Shown here: positions 1 to 10,081 of the stretch, in pieces | Layout of the letters: each line of letters opens with the position of its first letter | Numbering within the stretch: the first letter of the stretch is position 1 | Assembly: GCF_006334915.2 (NCBI RefSeq) | Contig: NZ_VDMA02000003.1 | Location: forward strand, 493,193 to 557,192 | Reading direction: 5' to 3' | DNA from: Microbispora catharanthi | Lineage (GTDB): Bacteria; Actinomycetota; Actinomycetes; Streptosporangiales; Streptosporangiaceae | Length of the DNA stretch: 64,000 bases | The notes under the pieces: generated by a model | What the model saw: only the letters and a program-made list of their open reading frames with translations | Databases searched by the model: none | What the model was told of the DNA's origin: nothing | Made by a program: the position numbers and the translations under genes

Positions 1-269
1 ATGCCGACCCCTCACATCCATACAAAAGCCGCCACGCTCAGCCCTGCCAAATGTGTGAACGGGACGGACAGCGCGGAAAATCCGAGCTATTCTCGCGACT
101 CGAAGCGAGGCGGGGATGGGGCGGAAGTCGGCGCACCGGACGCTGGGAAACGTTTTCTCCCAGGGGCCGGCGAGCCAGTGGATCGAGTGCGCCCAATGCG
201 ATCAGCGCGGCGCGACCGGTGCGGTGCCATCGGCGCCGTGCGACCAGTGTGATCACCGACGGAGCGAGC

Positions 270-1274
270 ATGAGTACGACGCGCAACGCCGCCTCCCCGG
301 CCGACCCGTTCGAAAGCCTCGGCCTCTCCACCGACCAGGCGGCCCTCTACACGGCCATGCTGCGGCTGCACCGCGCCACGCTGACCGAACTCGCCGAGGC
401 GGTCGACCGGCCCGCCGAGGACGTGCTCGACGCCCTGAACGGGCTCGTACGGCTCGGCGCGGTGAACCGGCGGCGGGAGGAGTTCCTCGCCCGCCACCCG
501 GCCGCGGCGATCGGACGGCTGGTGGCCGAGAGGCTGGACCGCATGGCCCGGGAGACGCGCCAGATCGACGAGGTCCTCGCGGCGGCGGGGCGCCTGACCC
601 ACCACTACGACGCGGGGCTCGACTGGCGCAGCGGGCGGTTCTCGGTCGAGCCGGTGAGCGGCGCGGACGAGCTCTGCGAGAGCGTGATCGGCCTCGCGCT
701 GCAGGCGCCCCCCGCCGAGCTGGTCATGGCCGTGCCGGACCGCCGCACCATGGCCAGGTTGGCGGACGGGTACGGCGACCAATGGATCCAGGCCGCCGCG
801 GACGGCATCCTGCGCCCGCGGATGGTCGTCGCGCTCGACGCCGTGTCCGCACCCGCCGTGCGGGAGGTGTGCGCGCGGTTCTCCGCGGCGGGCGCGGGAC
901 TACGCGCCCTCGACGCGGTGCCGAGCTGGTTCTTCGCGCTCGGCGACGGCACCGCGGGGCTGCCCGCCGAGTGGGGCGTCCCGCTGCCCGAGCACTCCTA
1001 CAACTGCTACCTGGTCCACGCCCCGGTGGCGGTGGGGGCGCTGCGGGCGCTGTTCGAGGCGCTGTGGGCCCGGGCCGCGCCGATCTCCCCGCACAACAAC
1101 GCGCTGCAGGTGCTGCGGCTGGCCGCGCACGGCCTGTCCGACGACGCCATCGCCCGCCACCTCGGGGTCTCCGTACGCACCGTGCGGGCCAGGTTCGCCG
1201 AGGCGATGTCGGAGCTGGGGGCCCAGTCCCGCTTCCACGCCGGAGTGGAGGCGGCCCGCCGCGGCTGGCTGTGA
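270..1274 (+). CDS. TrmB-like / LuxR-type transcriptional regulator
   Basis: This gene encodes a cytoplasmic DNA-binding regulator of 334 residues. The N-terminus (about residues 19-75) looks like a TrmB/MarR-type winged helix, with an L-x-E-L-A-E-A-V segment and a second helix rich in Asp and Leu. The C-terminus (about 275-325) is a LuxR/GerE helix-turn-helix containing LSDDAIARHLGVSVRTVRAR. The middle matches no receiver or ATPase domain that I recognise. I chose the ATG at 270 because GGAG lies 6 bases upstream; the frame stays open further upstream. It stands alone, ahead of the DUF5319 gene. The ligand and target genes are unknown. Confidence 0.8.
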   Translation: MSTTRNAASPADPFESLGLSTDQAALYTAMLRLHRATLTELAEAVDRPAEDVLDALNGLVRLGAVNRRREEFLARHPAAAIGRLVAERLDRMARETRQIDEVLAAAGRLTHHYDAGLDWRSGRFSVEPVSGADELCESVIGLALQAPPAELVMAVPDRRTMARLADGYGDQWIQAAADGILRPRMVVALDAVSAPAVREVCARFSAAGAGLRALDAVPSWFFALGDGTAGLPAEWGVPLPEHSYNCYLVHAPVAVGALRALFEALWARAAPISPHNNALQVLRLAAHGLSDDAIARHLGVSVRTVRARFAEAMSELGAQSRFHAGVEAARRGWL

Positions 1275-1358
1275 CGCCCGCGTCGCGGGGCACGGCCCGA
1301 CGAGCAGATGAGGCGCACTTTCGCTCGTGGAGGGGGCCGTGGTCATAAGGTGGGATGC

Positions 1359-1736
1359 GTGCTGGAAGACGTCCCCCGCGACCCGTTCGCGGATGACCCC
1401 AACGACCCCGCGTCGGAGCTTGGAGCGCCCGACGACGTGGAGCCGCTGACGCTCGCGGAACGCGACGAGGCGCTGACCGATCTCGCCGACGTGGAAGTCT
1501 TCCGTTCCCTGCTCGAACCCCAGGGCGTGCTCGGGCTGGTCCTCGACTGCCCGGAGTGCGGCGAACAGCACTACTTCGACTGGGACCTGCTGCGCGGCAA
1601 CCTGCGCCAGATGATCGACAACGGCCGGCCTCAGGTTCACGAGCCGGCCTACCAGCCCGATCCGGCCGACTACGTCAGCTGGGAGTACGCCCGGGGCTAC
1701 GTGGACGGCGTGATCGACACGGAGGAGAGCCACTGA
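1359..1736 (+). CDS. DUF5319 family protein
   Basis: This is an acidic soluble protein of about 125 residues that matches the actinobacterial DUF5319 family as I remember it (Mycobacterium Rv3412 type). Diagnostic stretches are DPFADDPNDPAS near the start, LDCPECGEQHYFDWDLLRGN with a CxxC pair in the middle, and [14 protein letters not shown] near the end. The GTG at 1359 has AAGGTGGG just upstream; earlier in-frame starts at 1308 and 1350 are possible. The family sits beside the SigD/ShbA sigma gene in other actinobacteria, as it does here. Its last 40 bases overlap the convergent small gene. Its function is not known. Confidence 0.85.
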   Translation: MLEDVPRDPFADDPNDPASELGAPDDVEPLTLAERDEALTDLADVEVFRSLLEPQGVLGLVLDCPECGEQHYFDWDLLRGNLRQMIDNGRPQVHEPAYQPDPADYVSWEYARGYVDGVIDTEESH

Positions 1737-1912
1737 CCGTCCACGTCGGCGACGAGCGCGCCGAGCAGCCGGATGGCGGCGTCCGTGCCGCCGACCGGCT
1801 CGCGGCGGGCGAGCGCGTCGAGGACGGCGTCCGTCCGCATTACTTCGCCCTCCACGTCGGCATCGCCGTACGACCCGAGGTGGCGAGCCGTACGACGACG
1901 TTTCGTGGTCAC
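1697..1912 (-). CDS. Short RsdA-like anti-sigma factor, translationally coupled to the sigma gene
   Basis: This is a 71-residue protein whose GTG start overlaps the sigma-factor stop in a GTGA tetranucleotide, so translation is probably coupled. The core, roughly residues 25-58 with [14 protein letters not shown] and then [12 protein letters not shown], resembles the N-terminal sigma-binding segment of mycobacterial RsdA, which is encoded next to sigD. Unlike RsdA it has no membrane segment and no extracytoplasmic domain. The last dozen residues are read antisense to the 3' end of the DUF5319 gene, so it may be a truncated remnant or a minimal cytoplasmic anti-sigma factor. The assignment rests on pattern and position only. 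Confidence 0.55.
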   Translation of the reverse strand: MTTKRRRTARHLGSYGDADVEGEVMRTDAVLDALARREPVGGTDAAIRLLGALVADVDGQWLSSVSITPST

Positions 1913-2535
1913 GCAATCGACTCCAGCTCGGCCAGCTGCCGGAGCCTGGCGAGCGCACGATGCTGCGCGACCCGGACGGCACCTGGTGACATGCCGAGTA
2001 CATTACCCGTCTCCTCGGCGGACAGGCCCGAGACCACCCGCAGAATGAGGAGCTCGCGCTGGGTGTCCGGGAGCCGGGCGAGCAGGTCGCGGGCGTGCTG
2101 CGCCTCGATGTAGCGCACCACCGTCTCCTCCGGCCCGGGGCCCTCGTCGGGCCCGTCCGGCAGGTCCTGCGTGGGCACGGCCGAGCGGACCGAACTGCGG
2201 AGGGCGTCGGCCACCTTGTGGGAGGCGATGCCGAAGACGAACGAGGCGAACGGGCGGCCCATGTCGCGGTAGCGCGGCAGCGCCGACAGCACCGCGATGC
2301 ACACCTCCTGGGCCACGTCGTCGGCGATGTGGTACTGACCGGACACCCTGCCCAGTCGAGCCCTGCAGTAGCGGACCACCATCGGGCGCAGGTGTCCCAG
2401 CAGTGATTCGATCGCGGTGCGATCTCCCTTTACGGCAAGGCTGGTCAGTTCCCTGAGGTCGGGCTCATCCGATCTCGTCGCAAGCCTTACCCCAGTTGCG
2501 GCGTCGGCGACGCATCCCTCGGTCACGTTAGGCAT
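1909..2535 (-). CDS. shbA: ECF-type RNA polymerase sigma factor, ShbA/SigD family
   Basis: This 208-residue sigma factor has region 2 at about residues 25-100 ([20 protein letters not shown] and [18 protein letters not shown]) and region 4 at about 145-205 ([27 protein letters not shown]). Its neighbours, DUF5319 and groES-groEL, match the ShbA (Streptomyces) and SigD (Mycobacterium) loci. In Streptomyces ShbA drives transcription of the principal sigma gene hrdB, so a housekeeping role is plausible here but inferred. The ATG at 2535 has only a weak ribosome site. An AT-rich, palindrome-bearing region lies upstream. The stop overlaps the start of the small anti-sigma-like gene. Confidence 0.85.
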   Translation of the reverse strand: MPNVTEGCVADAATGVRLATRSDEPDLRELTSLAVKGDRTAIESLLGHLRPMVVRYCRARLGRVSGQYHIADDVAQEVCIAVLSALPRYRDMGRPFASFVFGIASHKVADALRSSVRSAVPTQDLPDGPDEGPGPEETVVRYIEAQHARDLLARLPDTQRELLILRVVSGLSAEETGNVLGMSPGAVRVAQHRALARLRQLAELESIA

Positions 2536-2851
2536 GATGCCCGTCGCGATCGTTCATGTCGTCATGGTTAACGGCTACGGATTGGTCACATTGACGCGTC
2601 GATAACGGTCCGTAATCAATTGATCACTCGATCGTTGGAACATTCCAACCGTAATGCCCAAAACGAGGGATATACGCCTGACGGCTTGACAGGGAATAAG
2701 AAGCATGCCGGTCGTTCGCATTGCCCGCGAGCCGGCTTCGCCCCCGGCGGCCCGTCCCATGCGCAGAACGGGCAAGGGGCGTAAAAGCCGTGCGCCCCGC
2801 GGTCCGCCCTTGCGGGCGGGCGCGGGGCGCGATGCGCGGAAGGCGCGGGAA
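2536..2851. other. Intergenic region between the sigma gene and groEL
   Basis: No gene is seen here. The left half is unusually AT-rich for this genome and holds the perfect palindrome ATCAATTGAT (2615-2624) and the inverted repeat GTTGGAA-CA-TTCCAAC (2634-2649). These are candidates for regulator binding ahead of the sigma gene. The right half holds the groEL terminator. I could not settle on one -35/-10 pair for the sigma gene. Confidence 0.5.
2792..2830 (-). terminator. Terminator after groEL
   Basis: Arms GCGCCCCGC (2792-2800) and GCGGGGCGC (2822-2830) enclose a second stem, CCGCCC/GGGCGG. On the minus strand the hairpin is followed by CGGCTTTTAC, which contains a short U-run. It ends the groES-groEL transcript. 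Confidence 0.75.
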
Positions 2852-4477
<1,626 letters not shown>

Positions 4478-4547
4478 TCAGGTCTCCTTGTGAGCGCGCG
4501 GAGCCCCGGGCACGTGGTCCCGGGGCTCCGCAAGCCGGCGCGGCCTA

Positions 4548-4859
4548 CTACTTCTCGATGATGGCGAGCACGTCGCGGGCCGAGAGCACCAGGTACTCCT
4601 CGCCGCCGTACTTGACCTCGGTGCCGCCGTACTTGCTGTAGAGGACGACGTCGCCCTCCTTGACGTCGAGCGGAATGCGCTTCTCGCCGTCCTCGTCCCA
4701 GTTGCCCGGGCCCACAGCGAGGACACGGCCCTCCTGCGGCTTCTCCTTGGCGGTGTCCGGGATGACCAGGCCGGATGCGGTGGTCTGCTCGGCCTCAAGC
4801 GGCTGGACCACGATGCGGTCGCCGAGCGGCTTAACGGGAACCTTGGTGGCGGTCGTCAC
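4548..4859 (-). CDS. groES: Co-chaperonin GroES (Hsp10)
   Basis: This is a 103-residue co-chaperonin that caps the GroEL ring. It starts [20 protein letters not shown] and carries the mobile-loop region ([24 protein letters not shown]) and the typical [21 protein letters not shown] barrel strand. It is the first gene of a bicistron with groEL. A promoter and a CIRCE element lie 90-150 bases upstream, so repression by HrcA and heat induction are expected. Confidence 0.97.
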   Translation of the reverse strand: MTTATKVPVKPLGDRIVVQPLEAEQTTASGLVIPDTAKEKPQEGRVLAVGPGNWDEDGEKRIPLDVKEGDVVLYSKYGGTEVKYGGEEYLVLSARDVLAIIEK

Positions 4860-4948
4860 GATCGGACCTCCCCTTCAGATTGCGATGAATGAGCTGAAGA
4901 GGCGACCAGCGGCCTGCCGTCGCGGGTGTCAGACCTGTCTCGTCGCTA

Positions 4949-4975
4949 TTGGCACTCTCACTGGGAGAGTGCCAA
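4949..4975 (-). promoter_or_regulatory. CIRCE element (HrcA operator) of groES-groEL
   Basis: The inverted repeat TTGGCACTC-N9-GAGTGCCAA has perfect 9-base arms and differs from the family consensus TTAGCACTC-N9-GAGTGCTAA at one position per arm. It lies immediately downstream of the -10 box, over the likely transcription start, where HrcA binding would block initiation. Confidence 0.93.
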
Positions 4976-4981
4976 CACGAA

Positions 4982-5010
4982 ACAGTATGCAAGTGGCGCG
5001 TGACAGTCAA
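4982..5010 (-). promoter_or_regulatory. Promoter of groES-groEL
   Basis: On the minus strand TTGACT (5005-5010) is followed by 17 bases and TACTGT (4982-4987), a good housekeeping-type pair. The predicted start falls at about 4975, at the edge of the CIRCE element. Confidence 0.75.
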
Positions 5011-5128
5011 CACGAACCGGCATCGCAGGTCAGACGCATCTGGCGGCAACCCGCTCGAGATCGCCCGTTCAGCCGTCCGCCGCGCCGGCGTCGGCGCCCG
5101 TTCGCGTGATCCTGCGCATGCCCGACGG

Positions 5129-5971
5129 TCAGGCGCGGGAGGCGTACGAACCGGAGCGGACGTCGTCGACGATGCCGGGCCGGCTCGGCTGCCAGCCGAG
5201 GACCTTCCTGGCGAGGTCGCCGCTCACCACCTGGCTCAGGGCCAGGCCCTCGGCGAACGGGCGGCCGAGCACCTCGCTCGCCTCGCCGATCGGCCACGGC
5301 ACGGCCTTCCCCGTACGGCCCGCGGCCGCCGCCACGTCGGCGACGCTCACCGCCTCCTCGGCGATCGCGTGGAAGAGGCTCCCCGGCTCGGCCTTCTCGA
5401 TCGAGGCCACGAGCAGGTCCGCCAGGTCGTCGACGTGCACGGTCGCCCAGGTCGGCACCGGGCCGCCCGCATGGACGTACCGGCCGCCCTCTCCCTCGGG
5501 GGAGGCGAGCAGCGTGGGGATGCCGGCGCCCCGGCCGTACACGATGCCGGGCCTGACGACGACGCCGCCCGCGTCCAGCACGAGCCTTTCCAGGCGCGGA
5601 CGGTAGCGGGAGGCGGGGATGGGGTTCACCGGCGCGTCCTCGCCCGCCGCCTCGGTGGTGGTGCCGAGCACCCAGACGCCGCTGATGTAGACGAGCCGCG
5701 CGCCGCCCCCGGTGAGCGCCTCGATCGCCGCGACGTCCACCGCCTCGTCCCCGACGGGGTTGGCGGCGTGCACGACGACGTCGATGTCCGGTGTGACCGC
5801 CTCGCGGAGCGTCTCGGGCTCGTGGACGTCGCCGTGGCGTACCTCACCCGGCACGGCGGCGTCGCGGGCCTTCGGCCGGACGAGCGCGACCACCTCGTGG
5901 CCGCGTTCGGCGAGGCGCTCCGCCAGCGCAGAACCGATGTACCCCGTCGCCCCGAGCACCAGGACCTTCAT
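5129..5971 (-). CDS. NAD(P)-binding SDR-family epimerase/reductase
   Basis: This is a 280-residue Rossmann-fold protein of the extended or atypical SDR type. The N-terminus MKVLVLGATGYIGSALAERL has the GxxGxxG motif at residues 7-13. The usual YxxxK catalytic pair is not obvious: the matching place reads SRYRPRLERLV, so it may be an atypical member. I chose the ATG at 5971 because TTGAGG lies at ribosome-site distance; a GTG nine bases earlier would leave no spacing. It is divergent from a MarR gene, which probably controls it. The substrate is unknown. Confidence 0.8.
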   Translation of the reverse strand: MKVLVLGATGYIGSALAERLAERGHEVVALVRPKARDAAVPGEVRHGDVHEPETLREAVTPDIDVVVHAANPVGDEAVDVAAIEALTGGGARLVYISGVWVLGTTTEAAGEDAPVNPIPASRYRPRLERLVLDAGGVVVRPGIVYGRGAGIPTLLASPEGEGGRYVHAGGPVPTWATVHVDDLADLLVASIEKAEPGSLFHAIAEEAVSVADVAAAAGRTGKAVPWPIGEASEVLGRPFAEGLALSQVVSGDLARKVLGWQPSRPGIVDDVRSGSYASRA

Positions 5972-6063
5972 CTCTTTCACCTCAAATACTTCGATGCTTG
6001 ACTGTTCGACGAAGAAGGTACCCCACCTCCGGCCTACATTTCAACGTCGAAGTGTCGGATACG

Positions 6064-6672
6064 ATGACGAGTGGAGGAGGAGCGGCGAGGAGGACCCGGA
6101 CCGCGCGCGCGATGAACGACACCCTCACGAACGACACCGCCGACGACGACACCGCCGACGACGACACCGCCGGCAGCGACGCCGTCGACCAGATCCTCGG
6201 CCAGTGGGCCCGGGTGCGCCCCGACGTGGACTGCTCGGCGATGGGAGTGGCCGGGCGGATCTCCCGCGCGTCCCGCCTGCTGGAGAAGGGCATCAAGGAG
6301 TACTTCGGCGGGCACGACCTCGAACCGTGGGAGTTCGACGTGCTCGCGACTCTCTTCCGCTCCAACCCTGATCACCGGCTCTGCATGAGCGATCTCGCCA
6401 CGGCCGCGATGGTCAGCTCCGCGGCGCTCACCAACCGGGTGGACCGCCTCGTCGTCAAGGGCCTGGTGCACCGGGAGGTCTCGCCGTCCAACCGCCGCAT
6501 GGTCCTGATCACCCTCACCGGCGAAGGCCGGGCCGTGGTCGACGCCCTGCTGGCGGGTCACGTGGCCAACGAGGAGCGGCTGCTGGCCGCCCTCACCGAC
6601 GAGGACCGGGAGCGGCTGTCCGGCCTGCTCTGCAAGCTGCTCACCTCGCTCGGCGACGTCGGCTCCTGCTGA
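6064..6672 (+). CDS. MarR-family transcriptional regulator
   Basis: This is a winged-helix regulator of about 202 residues. The MarR core (about 60-190) includes LEPWEFDVLATLFRSNPDHR, then a recognition-helix stretch (MVSSAALTNRVDRLVVKGLV) and the wing SNRRMVLITLTGEGR. The first 55 residues form a low-complexity acidic leader with the repeat TADDD encoded by a 15-base tandem repeat. Ribosome sites are weak for both candidate starts (6064 and 6112), so the leader length is uncertain. The gene is divergent from the SDR gene. Candidate operator half-sites lie between the two genes. Confidence 0.85.
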   Translation: MTSGGGAARRTRTARAMNDTLTNDTADDDTADDDTAGSDAVDQILGQWARVRPDVDCSAMGVAGRISRASRLLEKGIKEYFGGHDLEPWEFDVLATLFRSNPDHRLCMSDLATAAMVSSAALTNRVDRLVVKGLVHREVSPSNRRMVLITLTGEGRAVVDALLAGHVANEERLLAALTDEDRERLSGLLCKLLTSLGDVGSC

Positions 6673-6700
6673 CCGCCGGGCAGGCGGTAGCGTCGCGGGC

Positions 6701-7909
6701 GTGGACCTGGACGCCTTCCGCACGCTGCTCACGCCCACCGGGCGCGGGGCCCTGGACGAGGCCGTGAAGATACTCGCCGACGGCGCCGATCCCGTGGCCG
6801 CCGCGAGCGCGTTGCGCCGGAGCCACCCGGCGGACCTGGCGGCGGCGGCGCTCACGCAGGCGTCGCTGCGACGGCGGGCCGAGGCCAAGTTCGGCCCCGA
6901 CGCCGCCGTCATGTACTTCACCCCCCACGGGCTGGAGCAGGCCACGCGCCCCGAGGTCGCCGCACACCGCGCTGCCAGAATCCGGGCCGCCGGAATCCGG
7001 GCCACCGGAGAGCCGGAGGGCGGCCCTGCCGTGCTGGACGTCTGCTGCGGGATCGGCGGGGACCTGCTCGCACTGGCGAGGGCGGGCTGCCCGGTGGACG
7101 CCGTGGACCTCGACCCGCTGACCGTGGAGATCGCCCGTGCCAACGCGGCGGCGCTCGGCCTGTCCCGCCTGGCCGGCGTCCGCACGGGCGACGCCGCGCT
7201 GGCCGACCCCGGCGGATACGGCCTGCTGTTCGCCGACCCCGCCAGAAGAGGGGCGAGGGGACGGACCTTCGACCCGATGGCGTACTCCCCCACGTGGCCG
7301 GTCGTGCTCGACCTGATGGCCCGCGCCCCGGCGGCCTGCCTGAAGGTGGCTCCCGGCATCCCGTACGAGTTCATCCCGGAGGGCGCCGAGGCCGAGTGGG
7401 TGTCATACCGGGGCGAGGTGAAGGAGGCGGCGATCTGGACCGGGATGGGGCCGGGCGGCCGGCGCGCCACCCTGCTGCCGTCCGGGGCCACGCTCACGGC
7501 GTCCGGCGCGGAGGCGGAGACCGGGCCGGTGAGCCGCTACCTCTATGAGCCCGACGGCGCCGCGGTGCGGGCCCATCTGGTCGCCGAGGTCGCCGCCCTC
7601 GTGTCGGGCCGCCTCGTCGATCCGCGGATCGCCTACATCACGAGCGACCGTCTCGTACGCACGGGATGGGCGCCCTGCTACGAGGTGACCGACGTCATGC
7701 CGTTCTCGCTCAAACGGCTGAGAGCGGTGCTGCGCGAACGGCGCGTCGGCGCGGTCACCATCAAGAAGCGCGGGTCCGCCGTCGACGTCGAACGGCTGCG
7801 CAAGGATCTGCGGCTTTCCGGTGACAATTCCGCCGTGATCGTGCTCACCCGTATCGAGGAACGACCGTTCGCCCTGCTCTGCCAGCCTGTGACCAGCACG
7901 AACGGATAA
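6701..7909 (+). CDS. Class I SAM-dependent methyltransferase with THUMP-like C-terminus
   Basis: This 402-residue protein has an N-terminal helical part (1-95) and then a Rossmann methyltransferase core. Motif I is VLDVCCGIGGDLLALA, motif II VDAVDLDPLTVEIARANA, and a catalytic-type LLFADPARRG follows. The C-terminal third resembles the THUMP-like domain found with actinobacterial orphan RNA methyltransferases. The likely substrate is RNA, but this is inferred from family resemblance. It starts with GTG 28 bases after the MarR gene and could be co-transcribed with it. Confidence 0.8.
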   Translation: MDLDAFRTLLTPTGRGALDEAVKILADGADPVAAASALRRSHPADLAAAALTQASLRRRAEAKFGPDAAVMYFTPHGLEQATRPEVAAHRAARIRAAGIRATGEPEGGPAVLDVCCGIGGDLLALARAGCPVDAVDLDPLTVEIARANAAALGLSRLAGVRTGDAALADPGGYGLLFADPARRGARGRTFDPMAYSPTWPVVLDLMARAPAACLKVAPGIPYEFIPEGAEAEWVSYRGEVKEAAIWTGMGPGGRRATLLPSGATLTASGAEAETGPVSRYLYEPDGAAVRAHLVAEVAALVSGRLVDPRIAYITSDRLVRTGWAPCYEVTDVMPFSLKRLRAVLRERRVGAVTIKKRGSAVDVERLRKDLRLSGDNSAVIVLTRIEERPFALLCQPVTSTNG

Positions 7910-8064
7910 AATCGGAACAATTCACCGGCAATTACCGCCTTTCTCATTCCACGCCTGATGGCCGCGGGTCAGGGCCTAAAGTTGGCCGTCGGGCGTCCGC
8001 CTGTTCGTTCATCTGCGCGAGACCGGGCCGAACCGATGTTTCGGCGAGTGAAGGAGCATTCTCG

Positions 8065-8913
8065 GTGGAGCATTCCAGCCACAACCTCCTCCAGGCGGGC
8101 AGCCAGACCGCCATCTCCGACCGGATGCGCGAACTGCTCGCCCGGGCGGCCCAGGACCACGTCTACGAGCAGCGGACGCAGGGCGCCGTGCTCGACGAGA
8201 TCCGCCAGCGGCTGGAGGGCATGGAGTGGCTGCTGCGCGAGGTGCGCGAGCGCGAGCTGGGCGGCCTCGGCATGACACTCGAGGTGATCACCCAGCGGCT
8301 CGACGACATGACGGTCAGGCCGCCCGCCTGGGCGGAGGGGCTGGCCCAGCACATGGAGCTGCTGCGCGACCACGTGGACGACGTCGGCGGCCGCACTCAG
8401 GGCCTCGCCGACCGGATGGCGGACGTCGCGCACCGGCTCGGCAAGTTCCAGGGGAGCATGGAGGCCGCCGCCGGGCGGTTCACCCGGATCGACAAGGCCC
8501 TCGCCGCGCTCACCGAGCGCACCGAGCGGCTGGAGGCCGTCGTCGTCGAACGGCTGGACTCGGTCGGGGGCCGGATCGAGGCGGTGGAGAGCGGGGTCGA
8601 GGGCATGGACGCCAGGGTGACCGCTCTGGGCGCCGGCGTCGGCGACGTCGCCGCCGGCGTGGATGAGATGAGCACCACCATCGCGGGCATGAACGCCGAC
8701 CTCACCTTGGCGGCGGGAGCCGTCGTGCCCCTCGCGGACGCGGTGCGCAGCAGGCCGGACCGTGAGCAGATCGCCGAGACCGTCTCGGACGCGGTCACCC
8801 GCGCCATGGAACCGGCCCGGGGCGACGTGGCCCGGCGGCTCGCCGCGCTGGAGGAGACCATGCTGGCGCTCGCCGAGGTCCTCCTGCGCCCCGCCCGCGG
8901 CCACGCCGACTGA
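8065..8913 (+). CDS. Coiled-coil protein of unknown function
   Basis: This 282-residue protein is almost wholly helical and heptad-patterned. Repeated segments such as MEWLLREVRERELG, LAALTERTERLEAVVVERL and VESGVEGMDARVTALG indicate a long coiled coil from about residue 30 to 240. I see no signal peptide, membrane segment, enzymatic motif or cysteine. The GTG start at 8065 has AAGGAG eight bases upstream. It converges on tsaD. I do not recognise a family; a structural or scaffold role is the most one can say. Confidence 0.7.
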   Translation: MEHSSHNLLQAGSQTAISDRMRELLARAAQDHVYEQRTQGAVLDEIRQRLEGMEWLLREVRERELGGLGMTLEVITQRLDDMTVRPPAWAEGLAQHMELLRDHVDDVGGRTQGLADRMADVAHRLGKFQGSMEAAAGRFTRIDKALAALTERTERLEAVVVERLDSVGGRIEAVESGVEGMDARVTALGAGVGDVAAGVDEMSTTIAGMNADLTLAAGAVVPLADAVRSRPDREQIAETVSDAVTRAMEPARGDVARRLAALEETMLALAEVLLRPARGHAD

Positions 8914-8940
8914 GAACCGCCCCCGCCGCCCGGCGCGCGA

Positions 8941-9978
8941 TCAGACGTTGACGACGGTGATCGGAAGCGACGAGTCGGCCGGGATCTCCAGGGTGGAGGG
9001 GTGCACGCCCGCCGCCACCAGGTCCGCGCCGAGCGCCGCCACCATCGCGCCGTTGTCGGTGCACAGGCCGGGCCGCGGCACCCGCAGGCGCACCCCGGCC
9101 GCGTCGCAGCGCTCCTGGGCCATGGCCCGCAGCCGGGAGTTGGCGGCGACGCCACCCCCGATCAGCAGGTCTTTCACGCCGTAGCGGGCGCACGCCTGCA
9201 GGGCCTTGCGGGTGAGCACGTCCACGACCGCCTCCTGGAACGACGCGGCGACGTCGGCCACGGGCACCGCCTCCCCCGCCGCCTCGCGGGCCTCGACCCA
9301 CCGCGCCACGGCCGTCTTCAGGCCCGAGAAGGAGAAGTCGAGGGTGCCGTCGTCGTACTTGCCGCGTGGGAACGCCACCGCCGTGCCCGAGCCCTCGCGG
9401 GCCGCCCGGTCGATGTGCGGCCCGCCGGGGAACGGCAGCCCGAGCACCCGGGCCACCTTGTCGAACGCCTCCCCGGCCGCGTCGTCCACCGTGGACCCGA
9501 GCGAGATCACGTCCTGCGCCACGTCGGGCACCAGGAGCAGCGAGGAGTGCCCTCCCGACACCAGCAGCGCGATCGAGGGCTTGGGCAGCGGACCGTGCTC
9601 CAGCTGGTCCACGGCGACGTGCGCGGCGAGGTGGTTGACCCCGTAGAGCGGGACGCCGAGCCCCAGCGCGTACGCCTTGGCGGCGGCCACTCCGACGAGC
9701 AGCGCACCCGCGAGACCGGGGCCCGCGGTGACGGCGACCGCGTCGATGTCGGAGAAGCGCAACCCGGCGGCGGCCAGCGCGCCTTCGACCGTGGGCGTCA
9801 TCGCCTCCAGGTGGGCCCGTGAGGCCACCTCCGGCACCACGCCGCCGAAGCGGGCGTGCTCGTCCATGCTGGAGGCGATGGTGTTGGCCAGCAGCGTGTG
9901 GCCGCGGACGATGCCCACGCCCGTCTCGTCGCAGGACGTCTCGATCCCCAGCACGATCGGCTCGTCACGCCTGCTCAT
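8941..9978 (-). CDS. tsaD: tRNA N6-adenosine threonylcarbamoyltransferase TsaD
   Basis: This 345-residue enzyme transfers the threonylcarbamoyl group to A37 of ANN-decoding tRNAs (t6A), working with TsaB and TsaE. The N-terminus [19 protein letters not shown] is diagnostic. The metal-site histidines are in NHLAAHVAV, and the nucleotide-binding parts are [11 protein letters not shown] and [14 protein letters not shown]. It is the last gene of the tsaE...tsaB-rimI-tsaD run, about 100 bases after rimI. Length and motifs are complete. Confidence 0.96.
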   Translation of the reverse strand: MSRRDEPIVLGIETSCDETGVGIVRGHTLLANTIASSMDEHARFGGVVPEVASRAHLEAMTPTVEGALAAAGLRFSDIDAVAVTAGPGLAGALLVGVAAAKAYALGLGVPLYGVNHLAAHVAVDQLEHGPLPKPSIALLVSGGHSSLLLVPDVAQDVISLGSTVDDAAGEAFDKVARVLGLPFPGGPHIDRAAREGSGTAVAFPRGKYDDGTLDFSFSGLKTAVARWVEAREAAGEAVPVADVAASFQEAVVDVLTRKALQACARYGVKDLLIGGGVAANSRLRAMAQERCDAAGVRLRVPRPGLCTDNGAMVAALGADLVAAGVHPSTLEIPADSSLPITVVNV

Positions 9979-10081
9979 GCCGCCTCCTCGCCTTGCGGCT
10001 CGGAGTCTCGTCGTGCCGGAGGCGCGCAGGTGACCCAGCCGCGAATCGCACTGTGTTCACGTATTCGCTCACTACGCTCGC

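Noticed and set aside
2575..2775. A 66-codon frame on the minus strand upstream of the sigma gene
   Set aside because: It lies over the palindromes and the approach to the groEL terminator, lacks a ribosome site and resembles nothing.
6089..6111. AGGAGGA as a ribosome site for the ATG at 6112 of the MarR gene
   Set aside because: The spacing of about 16 bases is too long. I kept the upstream ATG but noted the doubt.
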